Source: Delphinus delphis
Lineage: Eukaryota; Chordata; Mammalia; Artiodactyla; Delphinidae
Reading direction: 5' to 3'
Assembly: GCF_949987515.2 (NCBI RefSeq)
Contig: NC_082692.2
Location: forward strand, 91,955,488-92,019,487
DNA: 64,000 nucleotides
Positions 22,062-33,424 of the stretch are shown here, piece after piece. Each line of letters opens with the position of its first letter. The stretch's first letter is position 1. The notes beneath the pieces are model-generated. The model was given only the letters and a program-made list of their open reading frames with translations, made no database searches and was not told the DNA's origin. The translations under genes and the position numbers were made by a program.

Positions 22062-22498
22062 GTTTCTTGTCACTAAAATAACACATTACCACAAAATGAG
22101 TGGCTTAAAACAACAAAAGTGTATCTCCCACCGATCTGGAGGTCAGAAGTCCAAAATCAAGAGTTGGCAGGGTTGTACTCTATCCAAAAGCTATAGAAGA
22201 AAATATTCCCTTGCCTCTTTCAACTTCTGGTGGCTCCAGGCATTTCTTGCCTTGTGACTTCAACACACCAATCTCTGCCTCTGTCTTCATAAGGTCTTCT
22301 TGTATTATCCCCATGTCTTCTCTCTGTCTCTTATACGAACATCTAGGACCCACCCAGATAATCCAGGATGATTTCATCTCAAGCCCCTTCATTTAATTAT
22401 ATCTGTAAAAACCCTTTTTACAAATCAGGTCACATTCACAGGGGGTAGGACATGAACATATCTTTTGGGGGGCCACCATTCAACTCACTACCGGCGAC
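22062..22498 (-). mobile_element. MaLR/MLT1-type LTR
   Basis: Antisense layout: 'attagtttcttgtcactaaa' and 'agtggcttaaaacaacaaaa' at the left, then 'caacttctggtggctccagg', 'ccacccagataatccaggat', and 'caaatcaggtcacattcaca' before the end at 'ccaccattcaactcacta'. Full length or close to it. The two overlapping 60-70-codon frames inside are accidental. Confidence 0.65.
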
Positions 22499-22504
22499 CA
22501 TAAC

Positions 22505-22745
22505 ATAATACAGAATTGTTTTTGAAGGCAGATCTATCTGAATTTGAATCCTTATTCAAAACAAATTTTGCTACTTATTGTGTCACCACAATAAGTGGAA
22601 CAAGTATGAAAGGTGGTGATAATAAATTTTCATGGGGTTGTTATAAGGATTATGGGTCATGTACTGATCTAAGATACCTAGCATAGTGTCTGGTACATAG
22701 TGGATTCTCAATAAATTGTAGCTAATGTTAATCATATAAAGGGAC
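22505..22745 (+). mobile_element. MIR SINE
   Basis: 'catggggttgttataaggat', 'tagtgtctggtacatagtgg' and 'ttctcaataaattgtagcta' form a well-kept 3' half. The 5' half is divergent. Confidence 0.62.
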
Positions 22746-22789
22746 TAGTATCACGTGAGATCTGTTAAACAGGCCATATATTTTAAGGC

Positions 22790-22990
22790 TTAAATGCACA
22801 GGGTTGAGAGGTGAGTGCCCTGGGTGCTGTTCTTAGCTCTGTAAAAGCCTTTGTTTAAATCTGAAGTTGGTAAAATAGAGTTGATAATACTAACTACACA
22901 AATTAGGATTAAAAGAAGTAATATATGTAAAATACTCAGCCCCATCCCTAGCACATAGTAAGTCAGCTACTTAGTAATTATGAATGTGAG
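22790..22990 (+). mobile_element. MIR SINE
   Basis: 'gataatactaactacacaaa', 'attaggattaaaagaagtaa' and 'ccctagcacatagtaagtca' in MIR order, right after another MIR in the same orientation. Confidence 0.5.
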
Positions 22991-24335
22991 ACAAAGGATC
23001 ATATTTGAGAGGGAATCTAGTCACTGACATCCAGAGATCTAGTGTTTAGAACATAAATAAAGCACCTTCATATGTAATATCTCATCTGGTTCTCCCCAAA
23101 GCTGTTTGTCATCTTATCATTTTGTGTCTTTGCCTGGGGCAAGAATACTGCCCCTCCAGATGCTCAGGGAGAGGACGGCTCCCTGGACTATATTTTTAAC
23201 CAAGTTAAATACTGCTGAGAATTATCTGGTGACTTTTGGAGGGCAAAGGGGCCAAAAAATACAGGCTCTGTGGAAAAGAACACCTGTGTGTGGAGTCCTG
23301 TAACTCTTTCCATAGGCCTGAGCAGAGACTGCTGTATGAGGAGCTTTCTCACTCTCTCTCTTGCCATTTTGCTTCTTTGTTATGATCCTCATAAATAAAT
23401 CCAAATGGAAAAACAGGTCATCCAACATCTGCTCACTCCAGAGAAGCTGCACAGAGCCCAACTGGGAGCGAAAAGTAACGTGATAACCTACTCTGATACT
23501 AGAAGTTCTGTCTCTGCTTCAACAAAGTACAGGGGCTCTGCTCTAAAAAAATTAAAAGAATAAAAAGCTAATTAATTGTTAGAGTGCCCATATGAAGCAG
23601 ATCCTGGGCAGCTTTTGTCATTTCCATTTGATGCTGGGATCCGTGAGGCAGAAAGCAAAAGCCAAGGTGAAAGCACATAGTGAGATGCTCAGAGAGCCTG
23701 CACACTGTTCTGGTCACTGTCAGGGCTTCAGACTATGAAGACAACAAGGTTCAAAAACAAACAGCTCTAAATAGTCAAGAGACACAAATCAGACAGGTGC
23801 ATCACCTCAGAAGAGAAAACAAGTAAATTCAAGTATTGCCTAAACCACAGAAATATTCTAAGGATTCAGATCTAGTCAAATACATTGACAGGAGAGTGAC
23901 ATATTGGCATGAGTGAGGCAGAATAAAGAAATGGTACAGACAGACCACATTCCTTTTCAATGAAGAAAGCCCCATAGCAAAGGTGAAATTGAAACTAGAT
24001 TTCTAAACAATCTCATATCAGGTCCCTTCCTTCTCATTCAGACAGAACCATTCCCATCATGCAACTCCTACAATGATACCTAACTAGTCTTCTTGTCCAT
24101 CTTCAGTTTTAACCCATTCTTCACACATCTATCACTTTAGCATTCTTCCTAAAATATACAAGTGGATACACTGAAATAGAATTGCACATGTGCTAATATA
24201 ATAACAGATAAAGGTAGAGGGAGGAAAAGTGAATACACAATCTCTTTGATAAAGGAAGGCCATTTATTTTCTAAAGTTGAAATATTTATAAAATAGATAG
24301 CCATATTATTAAAAGAAAAAAATAAAACCACTATG
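22991..24335. other. Unassigned, possibly an LTR in part
   Basis: The segment 23100-23470 ends near 'cctcataaataaatccaaat', a polyadenylation-like signal in a less AT-rich block, which could be a decayed LTR. I could not place a family. The rest shows nothing I recognise. Confidence 0.3.
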
Positions 24336-24339
24336 ATAA

Positions 24340-24545
24340 CTTACAGACAGTTCTTCTCACTATGTCCTCACATGGCAGAAAGAGCTCTCTGGGATCTCTA
24401 TTATCAGGGCACTAATCTCATTCATGAAGGCTCCACTCTCATGACCTAATCACCTCTCAAACGCCCTACCTCCAAATACCACCACATTGGGGGTTAGGCC
24501 TCAACATATAAATTTAGGGGGGACAGACTTTTTTATAGCACTCCA
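24340..24545 (-). mobile_element. MaLR-type LTR fragment
   Basis: 'atgtcctcacatggcagaaa', 'ctcatgacctaatcacctct' and 'ttgggggttaggcctcaaca' are the antisense of the 5' part of MST/MLT1A-like LTRs. Only about 200 bp remain. Confidence 0.6.
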
Positions 24546-24834
24546 TTTTGAATTTTCTGTCAAGAGAAAACAAAGAGTGGTCAGTTATGGAAAAAGAACA
24601 AGGCCCTTTTCTTTCCCATTTTTTCTTCCCAAGATTATGCTCAAAAAAGAAAGACCACCTGAATTATGAATGCTGTTCCACACATGAAAGGTATGGTCTC
24701 AGGCTCCTTATCTGGAAACTTTATGCCTTACAAAGACCCACCCAGATAATCAAAGGCAGTAACAGTCCCCCAAAACTGCCTGAAATGTTGAACTAAACTG
24801 CAGTTAAGTGTGATAAGAGAAAATTACAGTCAAG

Positions 24835-25020
24835 TTTGAGGCAAAAGGACTATTAGCCTTGTGACCATGAAGAAACCACCTAATTTCTCTGAATCAATCA
24901 TCTCAAATGTTAAATGGGAATAATAAAACTTATCTTGGATACCTTACAAGCTAATTTTGAGAAGCAAATAAGTTAACAGACGTAAGAAAGATTTGGAAAT
25001 TATAAAGTGCAATATAAATA
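24835..25020 (+). mobile_element. MIR SINE
   Basis: 'agccttgtgaccatgaagaa', 'tctgaatcaatcatctcaaa' and 'tgggaataataaaacttatc' in MIR order. Confidence 0.52.
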
Positions 25021-25034
25021 TAAATCAATGAAAC

Positions 25035-25195
25035 AAATACATCTATTATGTCATCTGATCTTTATAACAACTCCAGGATACGGGCAAGAATTATTATCCC
25101 CATTTACTGATGGGGGAGAAAAGAAACAGAAAAGGGTTAATCTATTTGTTTAAAGTCCTTTGCAAGTTGATTACCTAGCCAAGACCAGTACTTAG
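25035..25195 (-). mobile_element. MIR SINE
   Basis: 'gatctttataacaactccag' and 'ttattatccccatttactga' are the antisense MIR core. Converges with the plus-strand MIR before it. Confidence 0.55.
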
Positions 25196-25198
25196 TAC

Positions 25199-25690
25199 TT
25201 GGACCTCCCCTACTTCCTGGCTCTCACCTGTCTAGTTATTCTCTCTTGTGCTGTTATCCCCAAACGATTCTCTGCCCTTCTGTGCATCCTGTCTCCTCTG
25301 ACTTCAGCTTGGACTGACCAAAAGAAAGACAAGAAGGTGGGAGGAGAGAGAGGTTGGGACATTTCTAACGATGCTCTCCACTTGCCTCAGCATTGTGGCT
25401 CTGGCAATGGTTTGATCCCTCTACAATTTCACCTCATGTCTAGAGCCTCATTCTACAGTGATAGGTCTCATGGGGCTCCAGTAGCACTGGGTCCCAATGT
25501 TCACCCCGTGCTCTTCAGACCTAGACAATGTGACAGCTTCTTGATGTTGCTAATCCCTGGCATCTCATCATCTTTTCCTGGGTGCCTCAGCCCTGCCTAC
25601 ACAGCTCTGAATAGTACCATCATTAAATTCTCTACAACATTCTAGTTAAGCACGCTTTCTCTTGTCTGCTGACTTCCTGACTGATAAACT
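25199..25690 (+). mobile_element. LTR-like relic carrying a 148-codon chance frame
   Basis: Composition and ending ('attaaattctctacaacatt' then 'gctgacttcctgactgataa') resemble an old mammalian LTR-type repeat whose 3' end has a 'ttaaactctcc...ctgactgata' layout. The open frame 25199-25645 is the longest in the window. It starts with a hydrophobic stretch (LALTCLVILSCAVI) but shows no domain, no coding-like composition I can defend and no splice context, so I do not call it a gene. Confidence 0.35.
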
Positions 25691-26065
25691 CCACATTTCC
25701 AAACTACTTGTTTATAGGCTACCAAGGAAACATTTACCACCTAACTCCAATTCCTCTCTCGTCCCTGTCCTCACTTTTCCCAGACTCCTTCTGCAGGAAA
25801 CCCAGGCCACGTCCATTCTTCTCCAGGTACTAACTTGCCATCAGTCTGTATCTTCCTTTTTCCAATTCTTCTTTACCAATTTAAAAGCTGCTAAGCCCTC
25901 TCCTTAGCTCCTATTCCCCCAGCCTTTCTTATCCCTCTGTCTCACACTTCCTTTCCCCAGAGTTGACCTGTCTGGGTTAAGGAACAGCATTAAAGCACTC
26001 TCTGAGTTTACCTCAGGGGAAGCATATTCTAACTGAAACCATGAATTTCTCTCACTTCCAAATTT
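25691..26065. other. Pyrimidine-rich, unassigned
   Basis: C/T-rich text ('ctcctattcccccagccttt') that could be an L2 or LTR remnant. No confident match. Confidence 0.35.
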
Positions 26066-26408
26066 GCAAACTATCCTTTTTTTTTTTTTTTTTTAAAAAT
26101 TTATCTTTGGCTGTGTCGGGTCTTCGTTGCTATGCTCTGGCTTTCTCTAGTTGCGGAGAACAGGGGCTACTCTTTGTAGCAGTGCATGGGCTTCTCATTG
26201 CAGTGGCTTCTCTTGTTGTGGAACACGGGCTCTAGGGGTGTGAGCTTCAGTGGTTGTGGCATCCAGGCTCAGCAGTTTTGGCACATGGGCTTAGTTGCTC
26301 CATGGCATATGGGATCTTCCCAGACCAGGGCTTGAAACTGTGTCCCCTGCATTGGCAGGCGGATTCTTAACCATTGCATCATCAGGGAAGTCCCGCAAAC
26401 TATCCTTT
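26066..26408 (-). mobile_element. CHR-2-like SINE with target-site duplication
   Basis: Element 26080-26394, flanked by perfect 14-bp copies of 'gcaaactatccttt' (26066-26079 and 26395-26408). The T-run on the plus strand at the left is the poly(A) tail. More diverged than the other CHR-2 copies ('aagtcccgc' in place of 'aagcccc'). Confidence 0.92.
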
Positions 26409-27580
26409 ATAAAAAAGGTAATTCTGCCTAAAAGGGATAAAAAATATCAACCACCCTATCAGTTGTTTCCTCAAGGTTATAGATACTGTCCTTACACTGA
26501 CAGTACAGTCAAGTCCCTCTTCTTTCAAACAAGATCACAATTGTTACTAGGCATGTGGGCTGGTAACTATCTCCAAGGCTGCAATCATCAGTGGTCCAAC
26601 ACTCTTTTCCACCATCAAAATTTATGGCAGAAACAGGCACAGTAGTCATTTTGGCCTCTAGGGTGCTTTTTCACTAACGACCGTGAGTTCGGTGGTTAGG
26701 CATAACCTATGATAATAGCTTTGTCTTCCTAGAGTGTGACTGGAGGGAAGAAAAACAAATAAAAATGTCCTTGCCTTCTTGTGTCAGAATGCACAACCAA
26801 AGCATCCAAAAGCTGACATTTCGTTCAGAATTTCTGAGCTCCCTCCTCCTCTCCTTGCTGTGAAAAATAATAATCTGTTGATCTCTGCTTGTCATTCAAA
26901 CCATGTGCCCACAAAGCCAGCATCTGTCTCCTCATTGGCCTCCTCTTCCCTAAATGTACTGGCTGTCACCAAGAGGGAAAAAGCACTTCGCGTGACACTT
27001 TGCAAACCACACTAGTCATGAAGCGCTGAAGATAACTACGAACAAATTGAAAGAGGTGCTCCAAATGATGACTCTACGGACACAAAATAACTGGTATTTT
27101 TACTACAGTTCAAGAGTATAAAAGGTTGTAAGTGATTTTATGACATTTTGGCTACTGATGACAGGTACAAATTATCCATGCTCAATTAAAGAAAGATGAA
27201 AGTTCAGCTTTCCCTAATTATACTAATAACTTGTTCAGACTCAGGGCTGGAAATAAATGTTAAGGTTTTGTGCCTCTTGCGATCCTGAATGAAGAAATAT
27301 AGAAGAAAACTCTACAATCATTGCCTTCCTTAAAACCAAGGTTTTATCCATATTGGCAATTATTCACAACGGGACTTTTAGATAGGAAAAAAGGAGTCAT
27401 TCTCATAGTCTTTTCACTGCCATACAGTGAATGACTTGCTTCACTATTACATTTTGAATATTATATCATTTAGATCACTCTCGGTAAATCAATCCAAAAA
27501 TTTTCTTTGGATCCTGCTGCAAACATATGTAATTTAGGAACTTGAAAAATACCTGAGTATATTTTAGCCATGAAAGAAAA
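26409..27580. other. Repeat-poor block of about 1.2 kb
   Basis: No transposon, gene or RNA recognised. The section 27020-27540 is the cleanest unique sequence here and a reasonable place to look for cross-species conservation. Confidence 0.45.
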
Positions 27581-27584
27581 AGCC

Positions 27585-27648
27585 CAAATAACCAGTTCTG
27601 CAACTTACTACATCCCTGTATTTCCTTATCTGTAAAATGAGGCGTGAT
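27585..27648 (+). mobile_element. MIR SINE, 5' part (split copy)
   Basis: 'ctgcaacttactacatccct' and 'cttatctgtaaaatgaggcg' are the MIR core, cut off by the LTR-like element that follows. Confidence 0.5.
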
Positions 27649-28033
27649 GATCAGTTTTACGTGTTAACTTGGCTAGGCTTAATCCCCATTTACTGAACAA
27701 ATACTAATCTAGGTGTTGCTATAAAGACATAGGAGTAAGGTCGGTGTTGACGTTTGTATAGGAAATTATCCTAGGTAATCTGAATATGCCTGATTCAATC
27801 AATTGAAAGTCTTTAAAAGCACAGCTGAGGCTTCCCTGAAGAAGCAAATTTACCTGTGCTTTTCAGCTTATGCCTAAGAGTCCCAAACTGCCCTTCCTGA
27901 CAGCCTGCCTTACAGATTTCAGATTTGCCTAGCCAGCCCTCTCTCGTGTGAACCAGTTCCTTGCAAACAATCCATCAATCTATCTATCCACCCTAGTGGT
28001 TCTGTTTTTCTGGTTATATATGACTGATACATG
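27649..28033 (+). mobile_element. LTR-like element, copy 1 of a family present twice
   Basis: Starts 'tgatgatcagttttacgtgt' and ends with 'tggttctgtttttctggtta' then 'actgatac'. The copy at 53382-53777 has the same start ('tgatggtcagtttt') and the same end, so the two define the family within this window. Length 385 bp. The TG start and LTR-like 3' end suggest an LTR, but the family name is not certain. Confidence 0.5.
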
Positions 28034-28105
28034 GGGATAATAACGCCTGTTCTGTAGAAATGCTGCATGAATAAAATGAGATAATGAGATTATGTGCATA
28101 AAAGT
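28034..28105 (+). mobile_element. MIR SINE, 3' part (split copy)
   Basis: 'ggggataataacgcctgttc' then 'gaataaaatgagataatgag' continue the MIR broken at 27648. Confidence 0.52.
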
Positions 28106-28734
28106 GAATTAACACAAAATGAATTTAACGAAGTATACACAGTATTACTTTTGGATGTGACTAACTCCAATCTAGCTAATAACTCCATAAAAATGCCATT
28201 CTTTCCTAACAGGCCTTACCAAACCATTGCGCTTTTTAGATATTGCAAATTCTCTTACACTCTAAGGCTATTTTTTTAACACTACTAGATCCTTAGTCTC
28301 AAAGACTAAGACAATCATACTCAAAGCCACAAGCACCCCATCCAGATATGTTACTCTTTATGAGAAACCGATAATGAACATGAGACAGCCTGTGGGCATC
28401 GATATCAGAGGTCAAGAAAAGAGGAGTAAGGTCCGTGTTCAAACAGGAGCCTAGACATGCCCAAGATGAAGAATGCATTCAGAGTCAGAACTAAAGGATA
28501 AAAAGTTAAATGAAATCACAGGAGGGAAGGGTGGAATGGGGAGGAGATCAGGGGCTATTCCAGACACTAGCTCTGGTCTTACCTGATCTGGGCTGACTCA
28601 GCTCCCCAGTGGCTGGGTGAGCTGATGGGCTGGGAAGGGAATGCCTGACCCAAGTTGTGTGCCAGATGACCCTCAGGCTCAGGAGCTCTCATACCAAAGA
28701 ATCAGGTGACCAGTGGCACCTTGTGAGAGAGATA
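28106..28734. other. No assignable feature
   Basis: Unique-looking. Confidence 0.5.
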
Positions 28735-29175
28735 ATCACCAAATTCATGTCTTTTTCTTTTAGGCCACCCAGCTAAATTACATTCCCCAGCCTCCCTTGC
28801 ACTTAGATATGGCTGTAAGACTGAATTTTAGCCAGTGGGCTGAGAACAGAGTTTCCCACTTCCAGGCCTGGCTCATAAACACCTCCCATGCCCAACTCTT
28901 CCTGTTCTTTTCCCCTGCTGTCTGGCTGGAATGGAGCCAATTCCCAGGGCAGCTGTAAGAGCCGCATATTGAAGATGGAAAAGCCATACAATACAGAGCC
29001 CAGGTCCCTGAATCACTGATTGGAGGAGAGAGATTCCAGGAGAGCCAACTGATTGAGAACAACTGCATCAGATTATTATCTTAGCAAGATAAGAATTTGG
29101 ACTGTGTTAAGCCACTGAGATTTGGGGGTTTATCTGCTAGATCAGCCAGCTAACAAAAATTGTGACCGAATTTGC
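28735..29175 (+). mobile_element. Old LTR-like repeat
   Basis: 'cattccccagcctcccttgc', 'gatatggctgtaagactgaa', 'agccagtgggctgagaacag' and, at the 3' side, 'gtgttaagccactgagattt' follow a known mammal-wide LTR-like consensus. A 96-codon minus-strand frame inside it is accidental. Confidence 0.48.
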
Positions 29176-29349
29176 CATGCTGTTGTAATAAAAGTATACA
29201 GCATTGGCTTACTCAGGTAGCCAGTGGCAAGGAAACTGAGAATGGAAACGAAGAAATGGGAATTCATGCTACACAGTAAACAACCCAGCACTTAAGCCAA
29301 CCACTGATTACAGGCTTTTCCTGAAGTCAGCACAATAATATGACCATTG

Positions 29350-29735
29350 TTCTAACTTTTTTCCACCAATTTCTCCTTCAGTCCTTTAATCAGACTGCTT
29401 ATCCCATCTGATGGCGCCATCCTCCCATCCCAATCCTCTTCTTCCTCAAGGCCAGATCAAGCCTCATCTCTCTCCAGCACTTCAAGAAATGCTTTAATAC
29501 ATGGTCATTCTGCCCTCCTCTAAACACACTGCTTAGACCATTTGTTTGGACATTTAATCATACACTGTCCTGCACTTTCCTTTGATCCCACACCCCCACC
29601 CGCCATGGGTGCCCTGTAAACTTCTTTAGGGAAGGACCAATCCATATATTGATTAACTTACTAGAACACAGCACCTTGCAGAGCAATGGACTTACACAGT
29701 GGCTCTTAGTAAATGATGAAAATGAATCATATTTC
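29350..29735 (+). mobile_element. L2 LINE, 3' end
   Basis: 'cctcaaggccagatcaagcc', 'ccagcacttcaagaaatgct' and 'cttagtaaatgatgaaaatg' are in L2 3' order. Confidence 0.52.
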
Positions 29736-30104
29736 ACTAGCTCTAACTTTTACAATAAAACCAGTAATAAGCTGAGATGGTTGATCAAGAAAAGATGCTA
29801 ATACAACACAGAAGGAGTGGCCAATAGATGTCTTTCGAACACCAACACCAATGGAGTAGTGTGGCTGCCTGGAGCACTGCGGCTCCTCAGGAGAGAGTGC
29901 TGTAATCTAATAGCAATGTCTGTATGGCACTGGATAGGGGAGTGGCATCATGAAGTTCTAGTATTTTCCATAGACTTATATAGCCAATGAGTGGTGGTTA
30001 GAACACTCAAGGCTTTTAGAGCCAAGTATGTACTTGATAACGCCACTTGGATGTCACCTTGGCATCTCACACTTATTTTATCTAATACTACATGCTTAAT
30101 CATA
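29736..30104. other. No assignable feature
   Basis: Unique-looking. Confidence 0.45.
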
Positions 30105-30960
30105 GGTTCCCACCTCTTCTCTTCTCCCAGATTTCCTCATCTCAGTAAATGACACTACCATATAGTCAGTTGCTCAAGGCAAAAATCAAGAAGTCAATCT
30201 TGATTTCCATTCCCTTTACCTTAATCTCCCCTAATATCCTGCCAACTCTCTCTCCAAAATATATTCCCAGTTTGTCCATTTTTCTCCCTCTCCTCCAGAC
30301 TATTACCTTAGTTCACTCCATCACCACCTCTCATCCAAGACTATTGAAATAAAGTCCTAACTGGTCTCCCCGCTTCTATTCTTATCATTAGCAGGCTATC
30401 TTCTACACAACAGCAGAATGATTTTTTAAATCATTAATCAAATTGTGTCACTCCACTACTTAAAACTTCCCAGTAGCCTTCCTTTCCTTTGTACTTACAA
30501 TAAAATTTGATCTCCTTTTAGTGGCCTAAAACCCTAGAAATTTTGACTTATAATTTATAGTATTGATCACTGTTTCTCTGTGTCCAATATTACCCTAGAT
30601 CAGTGGGCTTCTGACACACTCAGATGCCAATAAACTAAGTGTATCCTTGCCTTACAAACTTTGAACGTGCTGTTCCTTCTGTCTGGAAAACTCCTGCCTC
30701 AGATCTTTGTGTGGCTGCTGCCTTTATATATTTCAAGTCACAGCTTAAATGCCACCTCTTCAGTGACTCTTCCCTCGTTATCTTATGTAAAACATCCCTC
30801 AAGTTCATTACTCTTTGTCACTATAACCTGTTCGCTTTTGGAATTATTTGCTTTCTTGCATTTTGTCTCTCTTCTTCAATGGATCATTAGCTCCACAAGA
30901 GAAGGGACCTTGCCTAACTTCTTCATTATTATATCCCCAACAGTGTGACCTGGGCCATTT
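30105..30960 (+). mobile_element. L2 LINE, long 3' fragment
   Basis: About 850 bp with the L2 landmarks in order: 'aactggtctccccgcttcta', 'cagcagaatgatttt', 'tgtcactccactacttaaaa', 'tgttccttctgtctggaaaa', 'acagcttaaatgccacctct' and 'tagctccacaagagaaggga'. The best preserved L2 in the window. The 83- and 95-codon frames at 30639-30948 come from it. Confidence 0.78.
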
Positions 30961-31390
30961 CATTTCCCTTTCTAACCTTTATTTTCCCATTTTTAGAATG
31001 AGGACTTGGCATTCGCAGTTTACTAGGGACCGGCTCTGACATTCTTTGCATCCCACAGTTCCAAGGAGGCTTTAGAGCTCAGGGCTTTCCAGACACTGAC
31101 ATTTCTAAATGCATTTTTCAGATGAAGTCAACCCCCTCAGGCAGCCCAGTGGGGAGGTGATGGAGAGCCAGCAAGAAGGAAGTCTGGTGAGCTGAATTAC
31201 ACATTTTCTTGGCCATGCCACTCCACCCATACTGAGGAGATGCAGCTCATTAGGTACTAAATGTTTAGTGACTGTCACTATTAATTGGTGGGTATTAATA
31301 CTCTAAGGAGACAGTAAATCTCACATTGAACTCAATGACATCAGCCCCTGGCACTCAGACAAAGCATTAGAACTTTGAATTTAAACATTA
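30961..31390. other. MIR-like scrap, then nothing recognised
   Basis: 'tttcccatttttagaatgag' near 30990 suggests a MIR fragment directly abutting the L2. The remaining 350 bp show no feature. Confidence 0.4.
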
Positions 31391-31391
31391 C

Positions 31392-31743
31392 AAAAAAGAA
31401 CCCAGGACTTCCCTGGTGGCGCAGTGGTTAAGAATCCACCTGCCAATGCAGGGGACATGGGTTCAAGCCCTGGTCCGGGAAGATCCCACATGCCGCAGAG
31501 CAACTAAGCCTGCAGGCTGCAACTACAGCGCCTGCACTCTAGAGTCCGTGAGCCACAACTACTGAGCCTGCATGTCACAACTACTGAGCTCGTGCACCTA
31601 GAGCCTGTGCTCCGCAACAAGAGAAGCCATGCACCGCAACAAAGAGTAGCCCCCGCTCGCCGCAACTACAGAAAGCCCATGTGCAGCAACAAAGACCCAA
31701 CAGAGGCAAAAAATAAATAAATTTATTAAAAAAAAGAACCCAG
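31392..31743 (+). mobile_element. CHR-2-like SINE with target-site duplication
   Basis: Element 31406-31729 with perfect 14-bp flanks 'aaaaaagaacccag' (31392-31405 and 31730-31743). It starts 'gacttccctggtggcgcagt', contains the B box 'ggttcaagccctgg', and ends in (AAAT)n plus A. Confidence 0.94.
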
Positions 31744-31839
31744 ACCTTCTCCCTTCCCTACCTGTAAGAGTAAATACTGATTGCTCGTTATATTGAGCAT
31801 TTCCTCAATTACTAAAATTGGTATTACATATTTTACACA

Positions 31840-32035
31840 CCTTTTTAATTTCATCTTCACAACAAGCCTAAATAATAGGTATTCATAAACTCATTTTATG
31901 GAAGGGAAAACTTCCATATAGAGGAAAGAAGCACCTTGCCTAAAGATCACAAAGCTAATAAGTAATGGATCCTAGATTTGAATTGGGGTCTGTCTAGTTC
32001 TGAAGCCTATGATCTTGGCCGCTAAGTAACACCAC
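31840..32035 (-). mobile_element. MIR SINE
   Basis: 'catcttcacaacaagcctaa', 'accttgcctaaagatcacaa' and 'atggatcctagatttgaatt' in antisense MIR order. Confidence 0.67.
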
Positions 32036-32084
32036 CTGTTTTTTATAATTATCATCTCATCATATAATTACAATTATTTTTATC

Positions 32085-32200
32085 AAAGCCATTTCCATTC
32101 TTTAAGTCTGAGCTCAAATGCCACTTCTTCCATGAAGACTTGATTAAATTGCAGATACACCTATCCCGCACCTCACCTTTCCCTGCGTTGGTCATGTGGA
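32085..32200 (+). mobile_element. L2 LINE fragment
   Basis: 'gtctgagctcaaatgccact' followed by 'tcttccatgaagacttgatt' is the L2 segment upstream of its 3' end. Confidence 0.5.
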
Positions 32201-32234
32201 ATCAATCATATAGGGGAAAGAGGGTCACTAACTA

Positions 32235-32660
32235 ACATTTAAGATGTGGTACGTATATACAATGGAAAATTACTCAGCCATAAAATGGAATGAAATTGGG
32301 TCATCTGTAGAGATGTGGGTGGACCTAGAGTCTGTCATACAGAGTGAAGTAAGTCAGAAAGAGAAAAACAAATATCGTATATTAACACATATTTGTGGAA
32401 TGTAGAAAAATGGTCCAGATGAACTGGTTTGCAAGACAGAAATAGAGACACAGATGTAGAGAACAAACGTATGGACACCAAAGGGGGTAAGGGGGGGTGG
32501 GATGAATTGGGAGATTGGAATTAACAAATATACACTAATATGTATAAAATAGATAACTAATGAGAGCCTTCTGTATAGCACAGTGAACTCCACTTCACTG
32601 TACAGTAGAAACTAACACACATTGTAAAACAACTATACCCCCCCACACCAAAAAAAAAAA
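32235..32660 (+). mobile_element. L1 LINE, 5'-truncated, inserted in a MIR
   Basis: Starts in 'gatgtggtacgtatatacaa', passes 'ttactcagccataaaatgga', 'agtgaagtaagtcagaaaga' and 'agcacagtgaactccacttc', and ends in a C/A-rich tail. On its left is 'aactaacattta' and on its right 'atatactatgtgcactgcca', which together read as one antisense MIR, so the L1 interrupted that MIR. Confidence 0.83.
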
Positions 32661-32855
32661 GGAAGAATATACTATGTGCACTGCCACAATAAAAGCTTGT
32701 ATCATTCTCACAACTATCCTATGAAGTAGGCATTAAATCTGCTCTGAAAGGCGAAATGCCCTGGGCAGGGTCTTACAGCTTCAAAGCAGCAAAATCCGAA
32801 TTTAAACCCAGGTTGGCTTCACACCTGCCTGAGCCCAAGGCATTTTCACAAAGTT
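32661..32855 (-). mobile_element. MIR SINE, interrupted by the L1
   Basis: 'tctcacaactatcctatgaa', 'ccgaatttaaacccaggttg' and the leading 'tactatgtgcactgccacaa' give an antisense MIR whose first bases lie left of the L1. Confidence 0.62.
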
Positions 32856-32879
32856 ACTCTAAGCTCTCCATTACACCCC

Positions 32880-33095
32880 TAGACTAAATAAATCCTTCCC
32901 TCAAAGGGTCATATACCTCTTCTTTTCCATAGTTAATATTTTATTTATAATTGTATGATTAATTTTAATTCCCCTTTTGGCCCCTAACTCCAGGAGGCAA
33001 TGACTATATCTCTTTTTGCTCTACTAAATAGCCAGAGCTTGACAAATATAGCAGTAATGGACCTACACAAATATGCCTGAATAAATGAATGAACT
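32880..33095 (+). mobile_element. L2 LINE, 3' end
   Basis: 'ctccaggaggcaatgactat' and the terminal 'gcctgaataaatgaatgaac' are the L2 end with its TGAA-type tail. Confidence 0.62.
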
Positions 33096-33104
33096 ATGTA
33101 CATT

Positions 33105-33250
33105 TCACTGTATATACTTCATATGTAAATTTAGCCCATTTCTGCTAGACTGTAAGCTCCCTCACGCAGGTTACCTACCTAATTTATCTCTGCATCCTTC
33201 ATAATGCTGTGTACATAGTAGGAGTTCAAAAAACATTTGCAAAACGCATT
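33105..33250 (+). mobile_element. L2 LINE, 3' end
   Basis: 'ctgctagactgtaagctccc' and 'gtgtacatagtaggagttca' give another L2 end, in tandem with the previous one. Confidence 0.55.
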
Positions 33251-33424
33251 TTACTTATAGGTCTGTACCATTTCAAACCCTATGTCACTGAAGCTTCCTA
33301 AGTAGGCACTAGATAAAATCACCACATAGTTTCTTTATAGGAGAAGTTTATTATCTAACAGGTATAGGTTTGAAAGCCAAGAAAAAAAAATCTGTAATGT
33401 GAAACTCAAGTCACACAATATTAT

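Noticed and set aside
25199..25645. 148-codon open frame, the longest in the window
   Set aside because: It lies in LTR-like sequence, has no recognisable domain, no upstream promoter or splice acceptor, and ends within the repeat's terminal region. A hydrophobic N-terminal stretch alone is not enough.
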